From Bacteroidetes bacterium GWB2_32_14 (GTDB lineage: Bacteria; Bacteroidota; Bacteroidia; Bacteroidales; UBA12077): a DNA stretch of 64,000 nt. Both the position numbers and the translations under genes were made by a program. Below are positions 8,875-17,366 of this stretch, in pieces (the first letter of the stretch is position 1; every line of letters begins with the position of its first letter). The notes beneath the pieces were generated by a model. The model saw only the letters and a program-made list of their open reading frames with translations, made no database searches and was not told where the DNA came from. The stretch lies in the NCBI GenBank assembly GCA_001768235.1, contig MENK01000014.1, forward strand, positions 162,580-226,579, written 5' to 3'.

Positions 8875-9150
8875 TTATTGCTTTAATAATTCAATCAGTC
8901 CATTGAATAATGTTGTTCCAATTTGAATTCCATTTTTCATAAAGAAATCTTTTAATTTATGTGATGATTTATCTTTTGATGTTATAATTTCATTTAGTTC
9001 CTTTTTTTGAGTCTCACTTAATGAAGATATTGCATTTTCAAAATTTCTGAGTGTCGTTTTATCTTCAAATGATAGTTTCAATGATTTCAAAACTCCTTCA
9101 ATATTTACATTTTGAATGTTCTGGGTTTTTGCATTAAATATTAGTTTCAT
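8875..9150 (-). CDS. Small helical protein paired with the Roco protein
   Basis: A 91-residue protein I do not recognise. Its ATG overlaps the stop of the Roco gene by four bases (ATGA), so the two are translationally coupled. After a short N-terminal segment (FNAKTQNIQNVN at 5-16) it is predicted to be mostly helical (about 25-75), ending in an amphipathic, glycine-containing tail (NGIQIGTTLFNGLIELLKQ). The N-terminal segment resembles the last residues of the Roco protein (FNSETQNITIIN). That arrangement is reminiscent of a receptor and its small effector or adaptor; this is inference only. No signal peptide is seen. Confidence 0.6.
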   Translation of the reverse strand: MKLIFNAKTQNIQNVNIEGVLKSLKLSFEDKTTLRNFENAISSLSETQKKELNEIITSKDKSSHKLKDFFMKNGIQIGTTLFNGLIELLKQ

Positions 9151-11309
9151 AGGTTATAATTAGTTTCATTATTAATTATTGTGATATTTTGTGTTTCAGA
9201 ATTGAATTGTATTGAATTCTTGGAATACAAACCAAGTAGTTTCGGGATGTCTACCTCGATTGCACTAATATTGCAAGTAATAACTCCTTTCCCTTTCTTT
9301 TGAAAGTTTATAATTTGTGAATAAGAAAATAGGGATGGATTTGAAGATTTACTACATTCTTTACATATACATGGTATTTTAAGGTCGTTAGTGGGGTTAT
9401 TAAGAGATATATGTATTTTATCTATTTCGTGAATAATAATGTTTAATAAATGGTTTACATTGTCACCATTTAAATAAATGGTGATTTTTCTCTCAAAAGG
9501 CTGAGATATTACAATACCCTTTGTTTCTTCAATTACTCTATATTTTTCTTCTCCGTATTTTTGATTAGGAATTTTCTCCGTCACTGTTTTTTGCAACTCA
9601 AAACCATCTTTCCAAATCTTTCTTGTATTAACAAGATGTTGAAGTTTTACCATAAGCCTGGTTACTATTCCTGATGGCATGAATGGGTATTCAATTACAA
9701 ATCTTTTATATCCATTGAATGAAGATTTTGAAAATGGAGAATTTACTGACAGCAATTCCGGGACAACATATTTATTATCTCCAATACCAAATATTATTTC
9801 AAATTTTTTCATTAGTTCAATGAAATATTTGTAATGTTCTTCTTTATATTCTTGCCACACTTTTGAAAGGTCTGCACTAGAAAATATACCATAATTTTCT
9901 TGAATGAATTTTGTGTCAATCAACTTGTAGACAGCTTCTGTAGCCCAATCAGGATTGACAAATATTAAATCCTTAAGAATATCGTGCTCCTTAAAATGCA
10001 AAAAGACTCCAAGGTCATGATAGTATTCACTGAGAAATAAGGCACTAGATTTATTTAATCCATTTTTTTCGCAAATTTGGATGTAATGCGATATGCTTAA
10101 GTAATTATAATTTTCTTTCTCAAGATATTTTCTTATGTCAATCCATTTTTTTGGCAAATAATCTCCTATGTGGTCTAGTTTTTCAATTTCATTAGTAATA
10201 GCTTTTATAAGTTCTTTAACACCTTCTCCAGTTTTTGCGCTTACCTTGTGAAAGCCTTTTATATTTTTGAAGGTGGTTTTTAACGTTGCTTCATCAATGT
10301 TTTTATATCTCTCATCGCTTTTATTACATACGATTAATATTGGAGAATCTTTCCCAAGTAGCGATATAACATTCAACCAATAGTCAAATTGAACGTTTAA
10401 ATCATCTCTTCGAGCTTCCCATACAAAAATGTATATAGACCTACGAGTCAAAAAAAATTGATGAGTAGAATGGTATATTTCCTGCCCCCCAAAATCCCAT
10501 AAATTCAATTTTATTTCAGTTGAATTATTACTTATCAAAGTCATAGAATCAATATCAATACCTTCTGTGCTAACTTGATTTTCATCAATTTTGTACTCAA
10601 AATCTTTCAATTTTTTTAACAAGCATGTTTTTCCAACAGCTCCTTCACCAACTGTTAATAGCTTCGCCTCAAACAACTGAACTTTTTCATCAGTAGATAA
10701 TTCTTTCAAATAAGTTATAATCGCTTTACTACCTTTGGAGAAAATTTCTAAAGGAATATTTGAAATATTATTTCCTTCGTATAGAATGAATGAGAGACCT
10801 TTTGCATTCCCTAATTCTGTTGGTAATAATTTAATATTATTATTTAAAATAAATAGTGTCTTAATATTTGTTAGATTTCCAAAATTCAGAGGTAAAGAAT
10901 TCAATTTATTATTACAAATATAAAGATGTTCAAGTGATTTTAATCTTCCGAATTCAGATGGCAATTCCTCAATTAAATTATTATCTAAATATAAAAATTT
11001 TAGTCTTTTTAGGTTTTCTATGTTTTTGGGAATAGTTTCAATGAAATTATTAGATAAATAAATTGTTTCCAATTTTTCCAATTCAAATAGTTCAACTGGG
11101 AGTGATTTAATTTGGTTATTCCCTAAATCTAATACTTTCAAATTTTGCAAACGATTTATGCTTGGGGGAATTTCCGTAATGTTATTTGAGTTAAGAAATA
11201 GGTATTCAATATTGGTACTTTCAAATAATTCTTCAGGAAATACATTTAGTCCTTTTCCCCAATAACTTATTGTTTTATTTAATGATTGTATACTATTGTT
11301 GTTATTCAT
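9147..11309 (-). CDS. Roco protein: leucine-rich repeats, Roc GTPase, COR domain
   Basis: A 720-residue multidomain GTPase. Seven 23-residue leucine-rich repeats fill about 33-190 (LxxLxLxxNxIxxLP pattern). The Roc domain has the P-loop GEGAVGKT (221-228), the switch motif DFGGQE (272-277), NKSD (329-332) and SAK (357-359), so the GTPase looks intact. The COR dimerisation domain follows (about 385-620), then a region with a CICKEC cluster (about 647) and a Thr/Asn-rich tail. No kinase domain is present, as usual for bacterial Roco proteins such as that of Chlorobium. It is strongly AT-rich beside its neighbours and lies inside boundary-like sequences, suggesting acquisition. The role is unknown; sensing or defence is a guess. 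Confidence 0.9.
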   Translation of the reverse strand: MNNNNSIQSLNKTISYWGKGLNVFPEELFESTNIEYLFLNSNNITEIPPSINRLQNLKVLDLGNNQIKSLPVELFELEKLETIYLSNNFIETIPKNIENLKRLKFLYLDNNLIEELPSEFGRLKSLEHLYICNNKLNSLPLNFGNLTNIKTLFILNNNIKLLPTELGNAKGLSFILYEGNNISNIPLEIFSKGSKAIITYLKELSTDEKVQLFEAKLLTVGEGAVGKTCLLKKLKDFEYKIDENQVSTEGIDIDSMTLISNNSTEIKLNLWDFGGQEIYHSTHQFFLTRRSIYIFVWEARRDDLNVQFDYWLNVISLLGKDSPILIVCNKSDERYKNIDEATLKTTFKNIKGFHKVSAKTGEGVKELIKAITNEIEKLDHIGDYLPKKWIDIRKYLEKENYNYLSISHYIQICEKNGLNKSSALFLSEYYHDLGVFLHFKEHDILKDLIFVNPDWATEAVYKLIDTKFIQENYGIFSSADLSKVWQEYKEEHYKYFIELMKKFEIIFGIGDNKYVVPELLSVNSPFSKSSFNGYKRFVIEYPFMPSGIVTRLMVKLQHLVNTRKIWKDGFELQKTVTEKIPNQKYGEEKYRVIEETKGIVISQPFERKITIYLNGDNVNHLLNIIIHEIDKIHISLNNPTNDLKIPCICKECSKSSNPSLFSYSQIINFQKKGKGVITCNISAIEVDIPKLLGLYSKNSIQFNSETQNITIINNETNYNL

Positions 11310-11365
11310 TAATTGTCAATTCTATAAGTTACATAAACTAACATAAACGTATATTTTGAAGCAGG

Positions 11366-11385
11366 TTAAAATTTACCACAACTAA
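11366..11385 (-). repeat. Boundary sequence copy 1 (upstream of the Roco gene)
   Basis: On the minus strand this reads TTAGTTGTGGTAAATTTTAA. A second copy on the same strand at 22576-22595 reads TTAGTTGTGTGCCATTTTAA, identical at 16 of 20 positions. Each copy lies just upstream of the first gene of an accessory block. The right arm of the 9-bp inverted repeat (11374-11382) is inside this copy. Confidence 0.5.
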
Positions 11386-11465
11386 TAAATAAACCTGAAT
11401 ATAATGGTTCAAAGTTAATCTAATACATCTATTTTAAAAACACTGTACGGATTTCTATTTTGATA

Positions 11466-12248
11466 TTATTTTTGATCGGCATATCTCCACCAGGTTATTG
11501 TGCCAAGGAACCCGGCCAGGCTGGTTATAATCACGATAAGGTAACTCCCGTAAAACAATTCCATTCCTTCTGTTCCTTCAGGCACTGAAAGCACACCCGG
11601 AACAGCCCACGGGAAATACGGCCCAAGACCCACTAAGGCAATAAATTGGGACATTATAAGCATAAGTATTACAAATGCTAACGCTGCTATTATACCTCTG
11701 CCATAACTTGCAATGAAAGCTACAGGGCTACTTAGCAATATGGTTAAACCTGAAATCAGAATGTATTTAGAAAAAAATTGTGAAAATAACTGATCAGACC
11801 AACCTGGAATACCAATTAAATATCCGATAGAAATTCCTGCCACTAATATAATCAGCACCAATAATAAACACCATAAAACAACAATGCTAAACTTAGCAGT
11901 TACAATCGCTGTACGAGATACAGGCAAGCAAAGAATATTTGTAATAGTCCGGTCGATATATTCGCGACCAAAAACCCAGCTTGTTACAAAACCGAATCCG
12001 ATAAGTCCAATAGTAGCTACTAACTGATTCAGCATCGTTAAATACCCTTCCCAGTTATTTTCGCCAAATAGTTTGGCTTTTGCTCCAACCAGTCCTAGTT
12101 TTTCTCCAATTTCCGGATGTTGAGCTACAAGCATTAACAACCCCATCATCAGAGGAACGAAAATAAAAAAGACAATGGTAATCCAAAATATTTTCGACCT
12201 GCGTAATTTCATGCATTCGGTAACTAAAGCTGCTGTAAAATTTTTCAT
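11466..12248 (-). CDS. ABC-2 type transporter permease
   Basis: A 260-residue integral membrane protein with about six spans. The N-terminus FTAALVTECMKLRRSKIFW is the typical ABC-2 entry helix, and the segment EYIDRTITNILCLPVSRTAIVTAK is the family's conserved coupling region. Its start overlaps the stop of the ATP-binding gene by four bases, so the two form one exporter. The substrate is unknown; related pairs export antibiotics or act in bacitracin/lantibiotic-type immunity. Control by the neighbouring TetR regulator is inferred from shared operators. Confidence 0.87.
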   Translation of the reverse strand: MKNFTAALVTECMKLRRSKIFWITIVFFIFVPLMMGLLMLVAQHPEIGEKLGLVGAKAKLFGENNWEGYLTMLNQLVATIGLIGFGFVTSWVFGREYIDRTITNILCLPVSRTAIVTAKFSIVVLWCLLLVLIILVAGISIGYLIGIPGWSDQLFSQFFSKYILISGLTILLSSPVAFIASYGRGIIAALAFVILMLIMSQFIALVGLGPYFPWAVPGVLSVPEGTEGMELFYGSYLIVIITSLAGFLGTITWWRYADQK

Positions 12249-13168
12249 TTTATACCTCCATTCATCTCAATTGTTCTTAAAAAATACGATTCCAGATTCT
12301 CCTCATCAACTTTTAACAAGCTTGGCGGACATCCGGCATTTACCAAAATTGTCGCAATTTGTTCCGGATGCTCAATGGCTCTACTGTCATCAAGATGGAT
12401 TATTCCATTTTGAGCTACAGGATTTGAAAATCCATTTTGCAGGATGATTTTTCCTGCCAACTCCAAATCTCTCGCTCCAATCAACAATTGCTTTTTACAT
12501 AAAATATCCAGTTGATCTGCATCAAATTCCTGCACCATTTTACCCTGATGAATGATCCCGATACGTGTTGCAAATCGTGAAATTTCGCCAAGTATGTGGC
12601 TCGAAATAAACACAGTTACCCCGTGGTTTTTAGCCAAATTGCTTAGCATTTCACGAATCTCAAAAATACCGGCAGGATCGAGTCCATTTGTAGGTTCATC
12701 TAAAATAAGTATTTCGGGATTGTGAATTAACGCATAAGCTAATCCAAGCCGTTGAGCATTTCCAAGCGACAGGTTTTTTGCTTTCCGGTTTGCATAAGCC
12801 CCCAGCTGCAATTTATCGATAATGTCATCAACCGGTTTCTTACCTGAAATAAATCGTAAACGACGTATTATTTCGAGGTTCTCGCGAACAGTAAGGTTTG
12901 GGTACGAGTACGGAATCTCAACCAAGTAACCAATCTTTTTAAATAACTCATTGTGGTTTGCATGTACCTTTTCGTTTAATATAAATGCATTCCCGGAAGT
13001 TGGCTTTATTAAACCAAGAAGCATTCGAATGGTTGTTGTTTTTCCCGCCCCATTCAATCCGAGAAATCCATAGATTTCACCTTTTCTAACATTCAGGTTA
13101 ATTTCCGAAACTGCTTTCACATCGCTGTAACTCTTCGATAAATTAACCGTTCTGATAACATTTTGCAT
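12245..13168 (-). CDS. ABC transporter ATP-binding protein
   Basis: A 307-residue cytoplasmic ATPase subunit of the exporter. Walker A is GLNGAGKTTT (about 38-47), the signature reads LSLGNAQRLGLA (about 133-144), and Walker B is ILILDEPTNGLDP (about 153-165), followed by the switch His in ISSHILGE. The signature LSLGN replaces the common LSGGQ, which is usual in the BcrA/NatA-like subgroup. A C-terminal extension after about 215 is also typical. It is the first gene of a two-gene operon with the permease. Confidence 0.92.
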   Translation of the reverse strand: MQNVIRTVNLSKSYSDVKAVSEINLNVRKGEIYGFLGLNGAGKTTTIRMLLGLIKPTSGNAFILNEKVHANHNELFKKIGYLVEIPYSYPNLTVRENLEIIRRLRFISGKKPVDDIIDKLQLGAYANRKAKNLSLGNAQRLGLAYALIHNPEILILDEPTNGLDPAGIFEIREMLSNLAKNHGVTVFISSHILGEISRFATRIGIIHQGKMVQEFDADQLDILCKKQLLIGARDLELAGKIILQNGFSNPVAQNGIIHLDDSRAIEHPEQIATILVNAGCPPSLLKVDEENLESYFLRTIEMNGGIK

Positions 13169-13273
13169 ATTTTTCTTAAATTAGTTCGACTAGAATCCTT
13201 TTGGAGTTACTTTTCCCCAGGGTTTAACCCGTTATTTATTTTCTTTAATTTAAATTATTCTCATCAATTTTAT

Positions 13274-13287
13274 ACCGAACGTTCGGT
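13274..13287. promoter_or_regulatory. Likely TetR operator upstream of the ABC operon
   Basis: ACCGAACGTTCGGT is a perfect 14-bp palindrome about 105 bases before the ATP-binding gene start. It matches the palindrome at the tetR-type gene (13915-13928) at 12 of 14 positions. Repression of the exporter by the TetR protein is the inference. Confidence 0.68.
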
Positions 13288-13307
13288 TTGTTGTTGTATA
13301 AAAAAAC

Positions 13308-13910
13308 TCACGCTTTCAGGTTGCTGTAAATAGAATCAAAAGCATTGAGTAAACTGGTTTCGTAACTCGTATTTTGATCGCTGTTAACAAACCTGATAAA
13401 AACCCCGTCGGTGCAATACAAAAACAAATTTGCAATTTGTTCATCAGACGAAACGGTTTTTATCTCGCCTGTTTCTTTCGCGTGTTTTATTACTTTTACC
13501 CATGCATCAATATCCTTGTTATGCTGTTCCAATTCGAATTTTAAAAATTCGGGAAAGCGGCCAACAGCTTCAAACATGATCAGGAAAAAATTTACCGAAA
13601 CCTTCCCATCCTTTGAAACCCCAACCAATTCGTACATTTTATGAAATGTAATGCGCATGTATTCGACATAGTGATTGTAAAACGTTTTTAGAGAATCCCC
13701 TGGAAAACGTGTATAATCAATAGCCCCACTCGAGAAAAACAAGTTTACTATTTCTTTATACAGTTCTTCTTTGCTGGTAAAATAATGATAAAACGCTCCT
13801 TTTGAAAGGCCTGTTTTTTCAACTATCTCTTTCATGGTTACATCTTTATAACTCATCTGCAAAAAGAGCTTTAAAGATGTCCTGAGTATATGTTCTTTTG
13901 TTTCATTCAT
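13308..13910 (-). CDS. TetR/AcrR-family transcriptional regulator
   Basis: A 200-residue repressor. The N-terminal HTH is classical: ILRTSLKLFLQMSYKDVTMKEIVEKTGLSKGAFYHYFTSKEELY in outline (about 7-50), with the recognition helix KGAFYHYF. The C-terminal ligand-binding part is variable. An in-frame ATG at 13934 is rejected because it precedes the operator and lies inside the promoter; the ATG at 13908-13910 (MNETKEHIL) is preferred. The gene sits upstream of the ABC exporter on the same strand with an identical-type palindrome before each transcript, the normal layout of a drug- or lipid-responsive efflux switch. Confidence 0.9.
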   Translation of the reverse strand: MNETKEHILRTSLKLFLQMSYKDVTMKEIVEKTGLSKGAFYHYFTSKEELYKEIVNLFFSSGAIDYTRFPGDSLKTFYNHYVEYMRITFHKMYELVGVSKDGKVSVNFFLIMFEAVGRFPEFLKFELEQHNKDIDAWVKVIKHAKETGEIKTVSSDEQIANLFLYCTDGVFIRFVNSDQNTSYETSLLNAFDSIYSNLKA

Positions 13911-13914
13911 ACAA

Positions 13915-13928
13915 ACCGACCGTTTGGT
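13915..13928. promoter_or_regulatory. Likely TetR autoregulatory operator
   Basis: ACCGACCGTTTGGT differs from the perfect palindrome at 13274-13287 at two positions. It lies between the -7 element (13932-13939) and the ATG (13908-13910) of the tetR-type gene, over the expected transcription start, as expected for autorepression. Confidence 0.65.
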
Positions 13929-13931
13929 ATG

Positions 13932-13939
13932 CAAATATA
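13932..13939 (-). promoter_or_regulatory. -7 promoter element of the tetR-type gene (TATATTTG)
   Basis: On the minus strand this reads TATATTTG, an exact match to TAnnTTTG, 21 bases before the ATG. It is directly followed by the operator-like palindrome. Confidence 0.55.
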
Positions 13940-14008
13940 GGTAAGTTTTTTTAATACAAGAAAGAAACTAAAAAAAAATATTTACAGGATTAAATTACAA
14001 GAAAAAAG

Positions 14009-14767
14009 CTATTCCTGTTTTATACCTATAACTATAAATTCCTTCGATTTTTCATTTAGTTCATTTCCCCGATAATCACCCAGAATTTTATAGTGTTTAA
14101 AACGCGAACGTTCAATTAAATGTTCCAGCTCGTACCTGAAAAAGAACCGTAACGGGAACTTCCAATCTTCGTGCATTACCCTGTTGTTTTCGTCCCATTC
14201 GAGCCTGAAATGAATATTTATCAACTGATTTATTAAATCCGGCCTGGTAGAAACGATTCGTTTCAGCTTTTTACCGGGTTCATATTCCCCGTCAAAATCG
14301 GTATGATTGTGCAGCCCGGTAAGTAATTGTTTTAAATCGGGAATAAACGTGTCGAATATAAACCTGCCACCAGGAGCTAAATGTTTGTACACATTGTTCA
14401 ACGCTTCCAATTGTTCTGATTTTTCCAAAACATGCATCATAACCCGGAATGGGGCAATAATAAGGTCGAACTGGAAATCAAAATTGAAATCTGTTATACT
14501 TTGTACGCTAATTCTGCGATGTTCCTTCTCGTCCAGTTTCCCAAGTAAGACACCAACCATAGTTTCGCTAATGTCAATTCCATAAATATCTGCACCTGTA
14601 TTCAACGCATCGGTAAAAAAGCGGCCGGTACCCACTCCTATTTCCAGAACTTTTCCTTTAGTTTGTTTTATCTCGTTCAGATGAAAATTATTATCGACAC
14701 CATCACGCAGTTGATGATACATGGTATCGTAGAACCTTGCAAAGTTTATCGGGTATTCGTGCGACAT
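14009..14767 (-). CDS. Class I SAM-dependent methyltransferase
   Basis: A 252-residue enzyme with motif I VLEIGVGTGRFFTDAL (about 36-51), the acidic motif YGIDISETM and the motif IV-like stretch FDLIIAPFRVMMHV. The C-terminal half (HYKILGDYRG) fits the Methyltransf_25/11 groups. The substrate cannot be read. It is the last gene of an eight-gene minus-strand run (14009-19485) with gaps of 8-70 bases, so it is probably cotranscribed with the Dabb protein gene upstream (34-base gap). Confidence 0.82.
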   Translation of the reverse strand: MSHEYPINFARFYDTMYHQLRDGVDNNFHLNEIKQTKGKVLEIGVGTGRFFTDALNTGADIYGIDISETMVGVLLGKLDEKEHRRISVQSITDFNFDFQFDLIIAPFRVMMHVLEKSEQLEALNNVYKHLAPGGRFIFDTFIPDLKQLLTGLHNHTDFDGEYEPGKKLKRIVSTRPDLINQLINIHFRLEWDENNRVMHEDWKFPLRFFFRYELEHLIERSRFKHYKILGDYRGNELNEKSKEFIVIGIKQE

Positions 14768-14801
14768 CGTTTTTTATACTATATATTTTTTTAAATTTTC
14801 T

Positions 14802-15107
14802 TTATATTTCATAATCTACAGCAGCTCTCAAATCTCTGACTTTTGCAACCCATTCGGCAACTTTTTTATGCTCGGGATGGATTTGGTATGTTTTCATTTC
14901 CTCGTAGTTTTCGAAAAACATATCCAGCACCAGATCGTAGTTTGAATATTCCGATGAATCCATATTTATACCTACCTCCATCTCTTTTATTTCAGGTATT
15001 TTTATTTTCAGGTCTTCAAGTTTTTCCTTCATCAATTCCGCGTTCTCCCCTCGGGATTTTCCCTCGGCAAAATCTTTGAGTTTCCACATTACAATATGAT
15101 GCAGCAT
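14802..15107 (-). CDS. Dabb family (stress-responsive alpha/beta barrel) protein
   Basis: A 101-residue protein starting MLHHIVMWKLKDFAEG, the hallmark of the Dabb fold (ferredoxin-like dimeric barrel), with the later conserved stretch NYDLVLDMFFENYEEM and IHPEHKKVAEWV. Members are found in stress responses and as small barrel enzymes; no catalytic role can be assigned here. It belongs to the 14-19.5 kb minus-strand run. Confidence 0.85.
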   Translation of the reverse strand: MLHHIVMWKLKDFAEGKSRGENAELMKEKLEDLKIKIPEIKEMEVGINMDSSEYSNYDLVLDMFFENYEEMKTYQIHPEHKKVAEWVAKVRDLRAAVDYEI

Positions 15108-15149
15108 ATTTTAAGGAGTTAAGTTACTAATCTGTATGTAAATTCAGCC

Positions 15150-15866
15150 CTATAATGAATTGTTTATTGCCCGTTTAAAAATCTTACTCATCATTATGCC
15201 AGCTATTATTAGTGCCATCCAATCGATTGCAATTACAGCCACTTCGAAACGGTACTCGCGGTTTATTCCAAATTTCAACGAAACAATAAGTAAAGAAATA
15301 ACCATGAGAATAAAGCTAATTATAAAAACCCGGCGTATTGAATTTTCCATCCTGCCGGATTTTGAAAAAGCAAAAGCCATAAACAGAAACGACAAACTCA
15401 TCATGATGTACCCGATATCTTCAAGGGCAATAAATAACCCGTGCGAATTGAACTGGGTTAACAGGGCTATTCCATCGGTTTCGCCAAGCAAAAGGCTCTG
15501 CTGAACCACCGAAACCTGAACAAAGTAATCAACAACCAGTATGCTAGTTGAAATAACAGCAAACAATACAGCTGCCTGGCTAAATATCTTTCTTTGTTCG
15601 TTTATATAATTATGAATGCTAATCATAAATACCAGGTAACTCAAAGTTAAGACTATGGCCGGGTACATCCAGTAATAATCCCTGGGAAAACGCGAAATAA
15701 TATCGGCATAAGGGTATTCGTAACAATTACCTGCACAAAAAGGGCCGGACAGGGGTGGCGTACAAATGGCTATTCCAAAAGTAATTAGAATAAGTACTAT
15801 TGTCAGAATTGAAGTATAATATCCAAACCTGGAATTAATAACTTCTTTGCCTGGTTGATTTTTCAT
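15150..15866 (-). CDS. Integral membrane protein of unknown function
   Basis: A 238-residue protein with about six hydrophobic spans: near 16-36, 62-80, 96-116, 147-166, 178-200 and 207-228. An extracytoplasmic-looking loop after the first span contains two cysteines (PFCAGNCYEYPYAD). I do not recognise a family. Its start is 8 bases from the stop of the methyltransferase gene before it, so the two are probably cotranscribed. Confidence 0.65.
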   Translation of the reverse strand: MKNQPGKEVINSRFGYYTSILTIVLILITFGIAICTPPLSGPFCAGNCYEYPYADIISRFPRDYYWMYPAIVLTLSYLVFMISIHNYINEQRKIFSQAAVLFAVISTSILVVDYFVQVSVVQQSLLLGETDGIALLTQFNSHGLFIALEDIGYIMMSLSFLFMAFAFSKSGRMENSIRRVFIISFILMVISLLIVSLKFGINREYRFEVAVIAIDWMALIIAGIMMSKIFKRAINNSL

Positions 15867-15874
15867 ATTCTGGT

Positions 15875-16783
15875 TTATTTTAATCGTTCGATAATTACTG
15901 ATTTAAATTCATAATTCCCAATATTTCCATGAGCTAATTTGTATTTATTTATATCTAAATAGCTTTCAATAAACGAGATACCCGGGGCGTAATAAAATTT
16001 CCCGCCAATTTTCAAGGACTGTAAAATATCCATATATGTTTTTGCATAGTTTATAAAATCGCCATCGTTCCTAAAATGGTGATGTTTAAAATGGTTTGTA
16101 AACCCAAGGTTGCTGATTATTGTTCCCCATTTATCTGATCCAAAATCATAATCGAACCAGTCGGAACGGGTAAGAAATGGTTTCTCAAATGCAAAACGGT
16201 CAAATCCACAGGCTTCAAACCCAAGTTCACGAAAATAATACACCAGGTTGCCCTGCTTTCCACATCCAACATCCAATACCGGTTCAATGAGTCGCGTGAT
16301 ATCAATCTGAAGAAGTTCTACCTGCAACCCGGCACTGTACTCTGAACAAGCTACCGGCTCTATGTTCTCATTTTTGCCCGAGTATATTTTCTCTGCAAAT
16401 GAATTGGTTTCGCGTAGCCAGCGGGTTAAATTTTCATAATGTATCCTTGAAACTGAATCAGCCGGATAGGAATAGTTTTTAATGTTCATGAACAATTCAG
16501 CGTAAATTGTTCGCAATCTTTCTCGTGCTTGTTTATCGAAGCTATAGTATTGATTCACCCTGCAAAACTCATCGAGTGCCCTGTTTGTAATGTAATCTAT
16601 CAATATATTTTCTGAAACCTTATCTATTTCTCCTATTTGCTCAATTGCACGTATCGTTTCCGGAATAAACTTCAACGAATCCTGAATTCCATCAGAAAAG
16701 ATATTTTTCCCTTTATTCGATTGAAACTGTTTATCAATATTTTCAAGAAACTTTTTCAAAATATCGGGTTTTATTAAAAACAA
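15875..16783 (-). CDS. Methyltransferase-like protein, long N-terminal region
   Basis: A 302-residue protein. The second half carries a Rossmann motif VLDVGCGKQGNLVYYFRELG (about 168-187) and CGFDRFAFE after it, as in SAM methyltransferases; TIISNLGFTNH occupies the motif IV region. The first 150 residues are helical and unfamiliar. The only start upstream of this helical region is TTG at 16783, so the start is uncertain. It is closely linked to the membrane protein gene after it (8-base gap). Substrate unknown. Confidence 0.65.
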   Translation of the reverse strand: MFLIKPDILKKFLENIDKQFQSNKGKNIFSDGIQDSLKFIPETIRAIEQIGEIDKVSENILIDYITNRALDEFCRVNQYYSFDKQARERLRTIYAELFMNIKNYSYPADSVSRIHYENLTRWLRETNSFAEKIYSGKNENIEPVACSEYSAGLQVELLQIDITRLIEPVLDVGCGKQGNLVYYFRELGFEACGFDRFAFEKPFLTRSDWFDYDFGSDKWGTIISNLGFTNHFKHHHFRNDGDFINYAKTYMDILQSLKIGGKFYYAPGISFIESYLDINKYKLAHGNIGNYEFKSVIIERLK

Positions 16784-16827
16784 ATATCAGAAATACTTTT
16801 ATGCAGTTAAAGGTAAAAAAAATTCAG

Positions 16828-17340
16828 CTATTTTCCTTTATTAAACAGTTTATCTACCGGGCAACCCATCTCCTTTTGCCTGCAATATTTACAGGCAAAG
16901 TTACCACGAATAAAACCATTACCAAATGTAGATAAAACGATTAGAAGTATTACACCAATTAAATATTTTATATCAAAATGAATAATTAGTAAAACTATAC
17001 CTGTAACAAATGGAATTAATGAAACCAGCATATCAGGTATCATTTCATTCCAGGTCATTTCGTGTAAACAAAATTGTGAGATATCTCCTTTTTTAAAAAA
17101 CCACGAGCTTATTTTCCCGTTTCCAAATCCACATATCTTTCCCCAATAAAAACAATTGGTACAATGATTCTTAACCAGCCTGTATTCCAAAACCAAAATA
17201 TAGGCTAAATAGATAATTGCAGCAATCCATCCTAACCTGAACATGATTGCAAAACCCAGCCCGCATATTGATAAAGATAGCAGGTTAGACAGCAGCACGA
17301 TCCACAACGGGAAGTTGTCATATTTTTCAGATTGTTCCAT
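16828..17340 (-). CDS. Cysteine-rich membrane protein of unknown function
   Basis: A 170-residue protein with about four hydrophobic segments in two pairs (about 12-52 and 104-145). The loop between the pairs has HCTNCFYWGKICGFG, and the C-terminal tail has CKYCRQKEMGCP, so there are two Cys clusters that could bind a metal. I do not recognise the family. It lies in the middle of the minus-strand run. Confidence 0.6.
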   Translation of the reverse strand: MEQSEKYDNFPLWIVLLSNLLSLSICGLGFAIMFRLGWIAAIIYLAYILVLEYRLVKNHCTNCFYWGKICGFGNGKISSWFFKKGDISQFCLHEMTWNEMIPDMLVSLIPFVTGIVLLIIHFDIKYLIGVILLIVLSTFGNGFIRGNFACKYCRQKEMGCPVDKLFNKGK

Positions 17341-17366
17341 AATGCCCGGTTTGTGTTTGTTTGCTT

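Noticed and set aside
8679..8906. Plus-strand open frame of 75 codons
   Set aside because: It overlaps the start of the YwbE gene and the end of the 91-aa gene, covers the junction-like region and has no recognisable domain or promoter.
13220..13230. GGGTTTAACCC as a third TetR site
   Set aside because: It does not resemble the ACCGAACGTTCGGT operator and is probably a chance palindrome in the leader.
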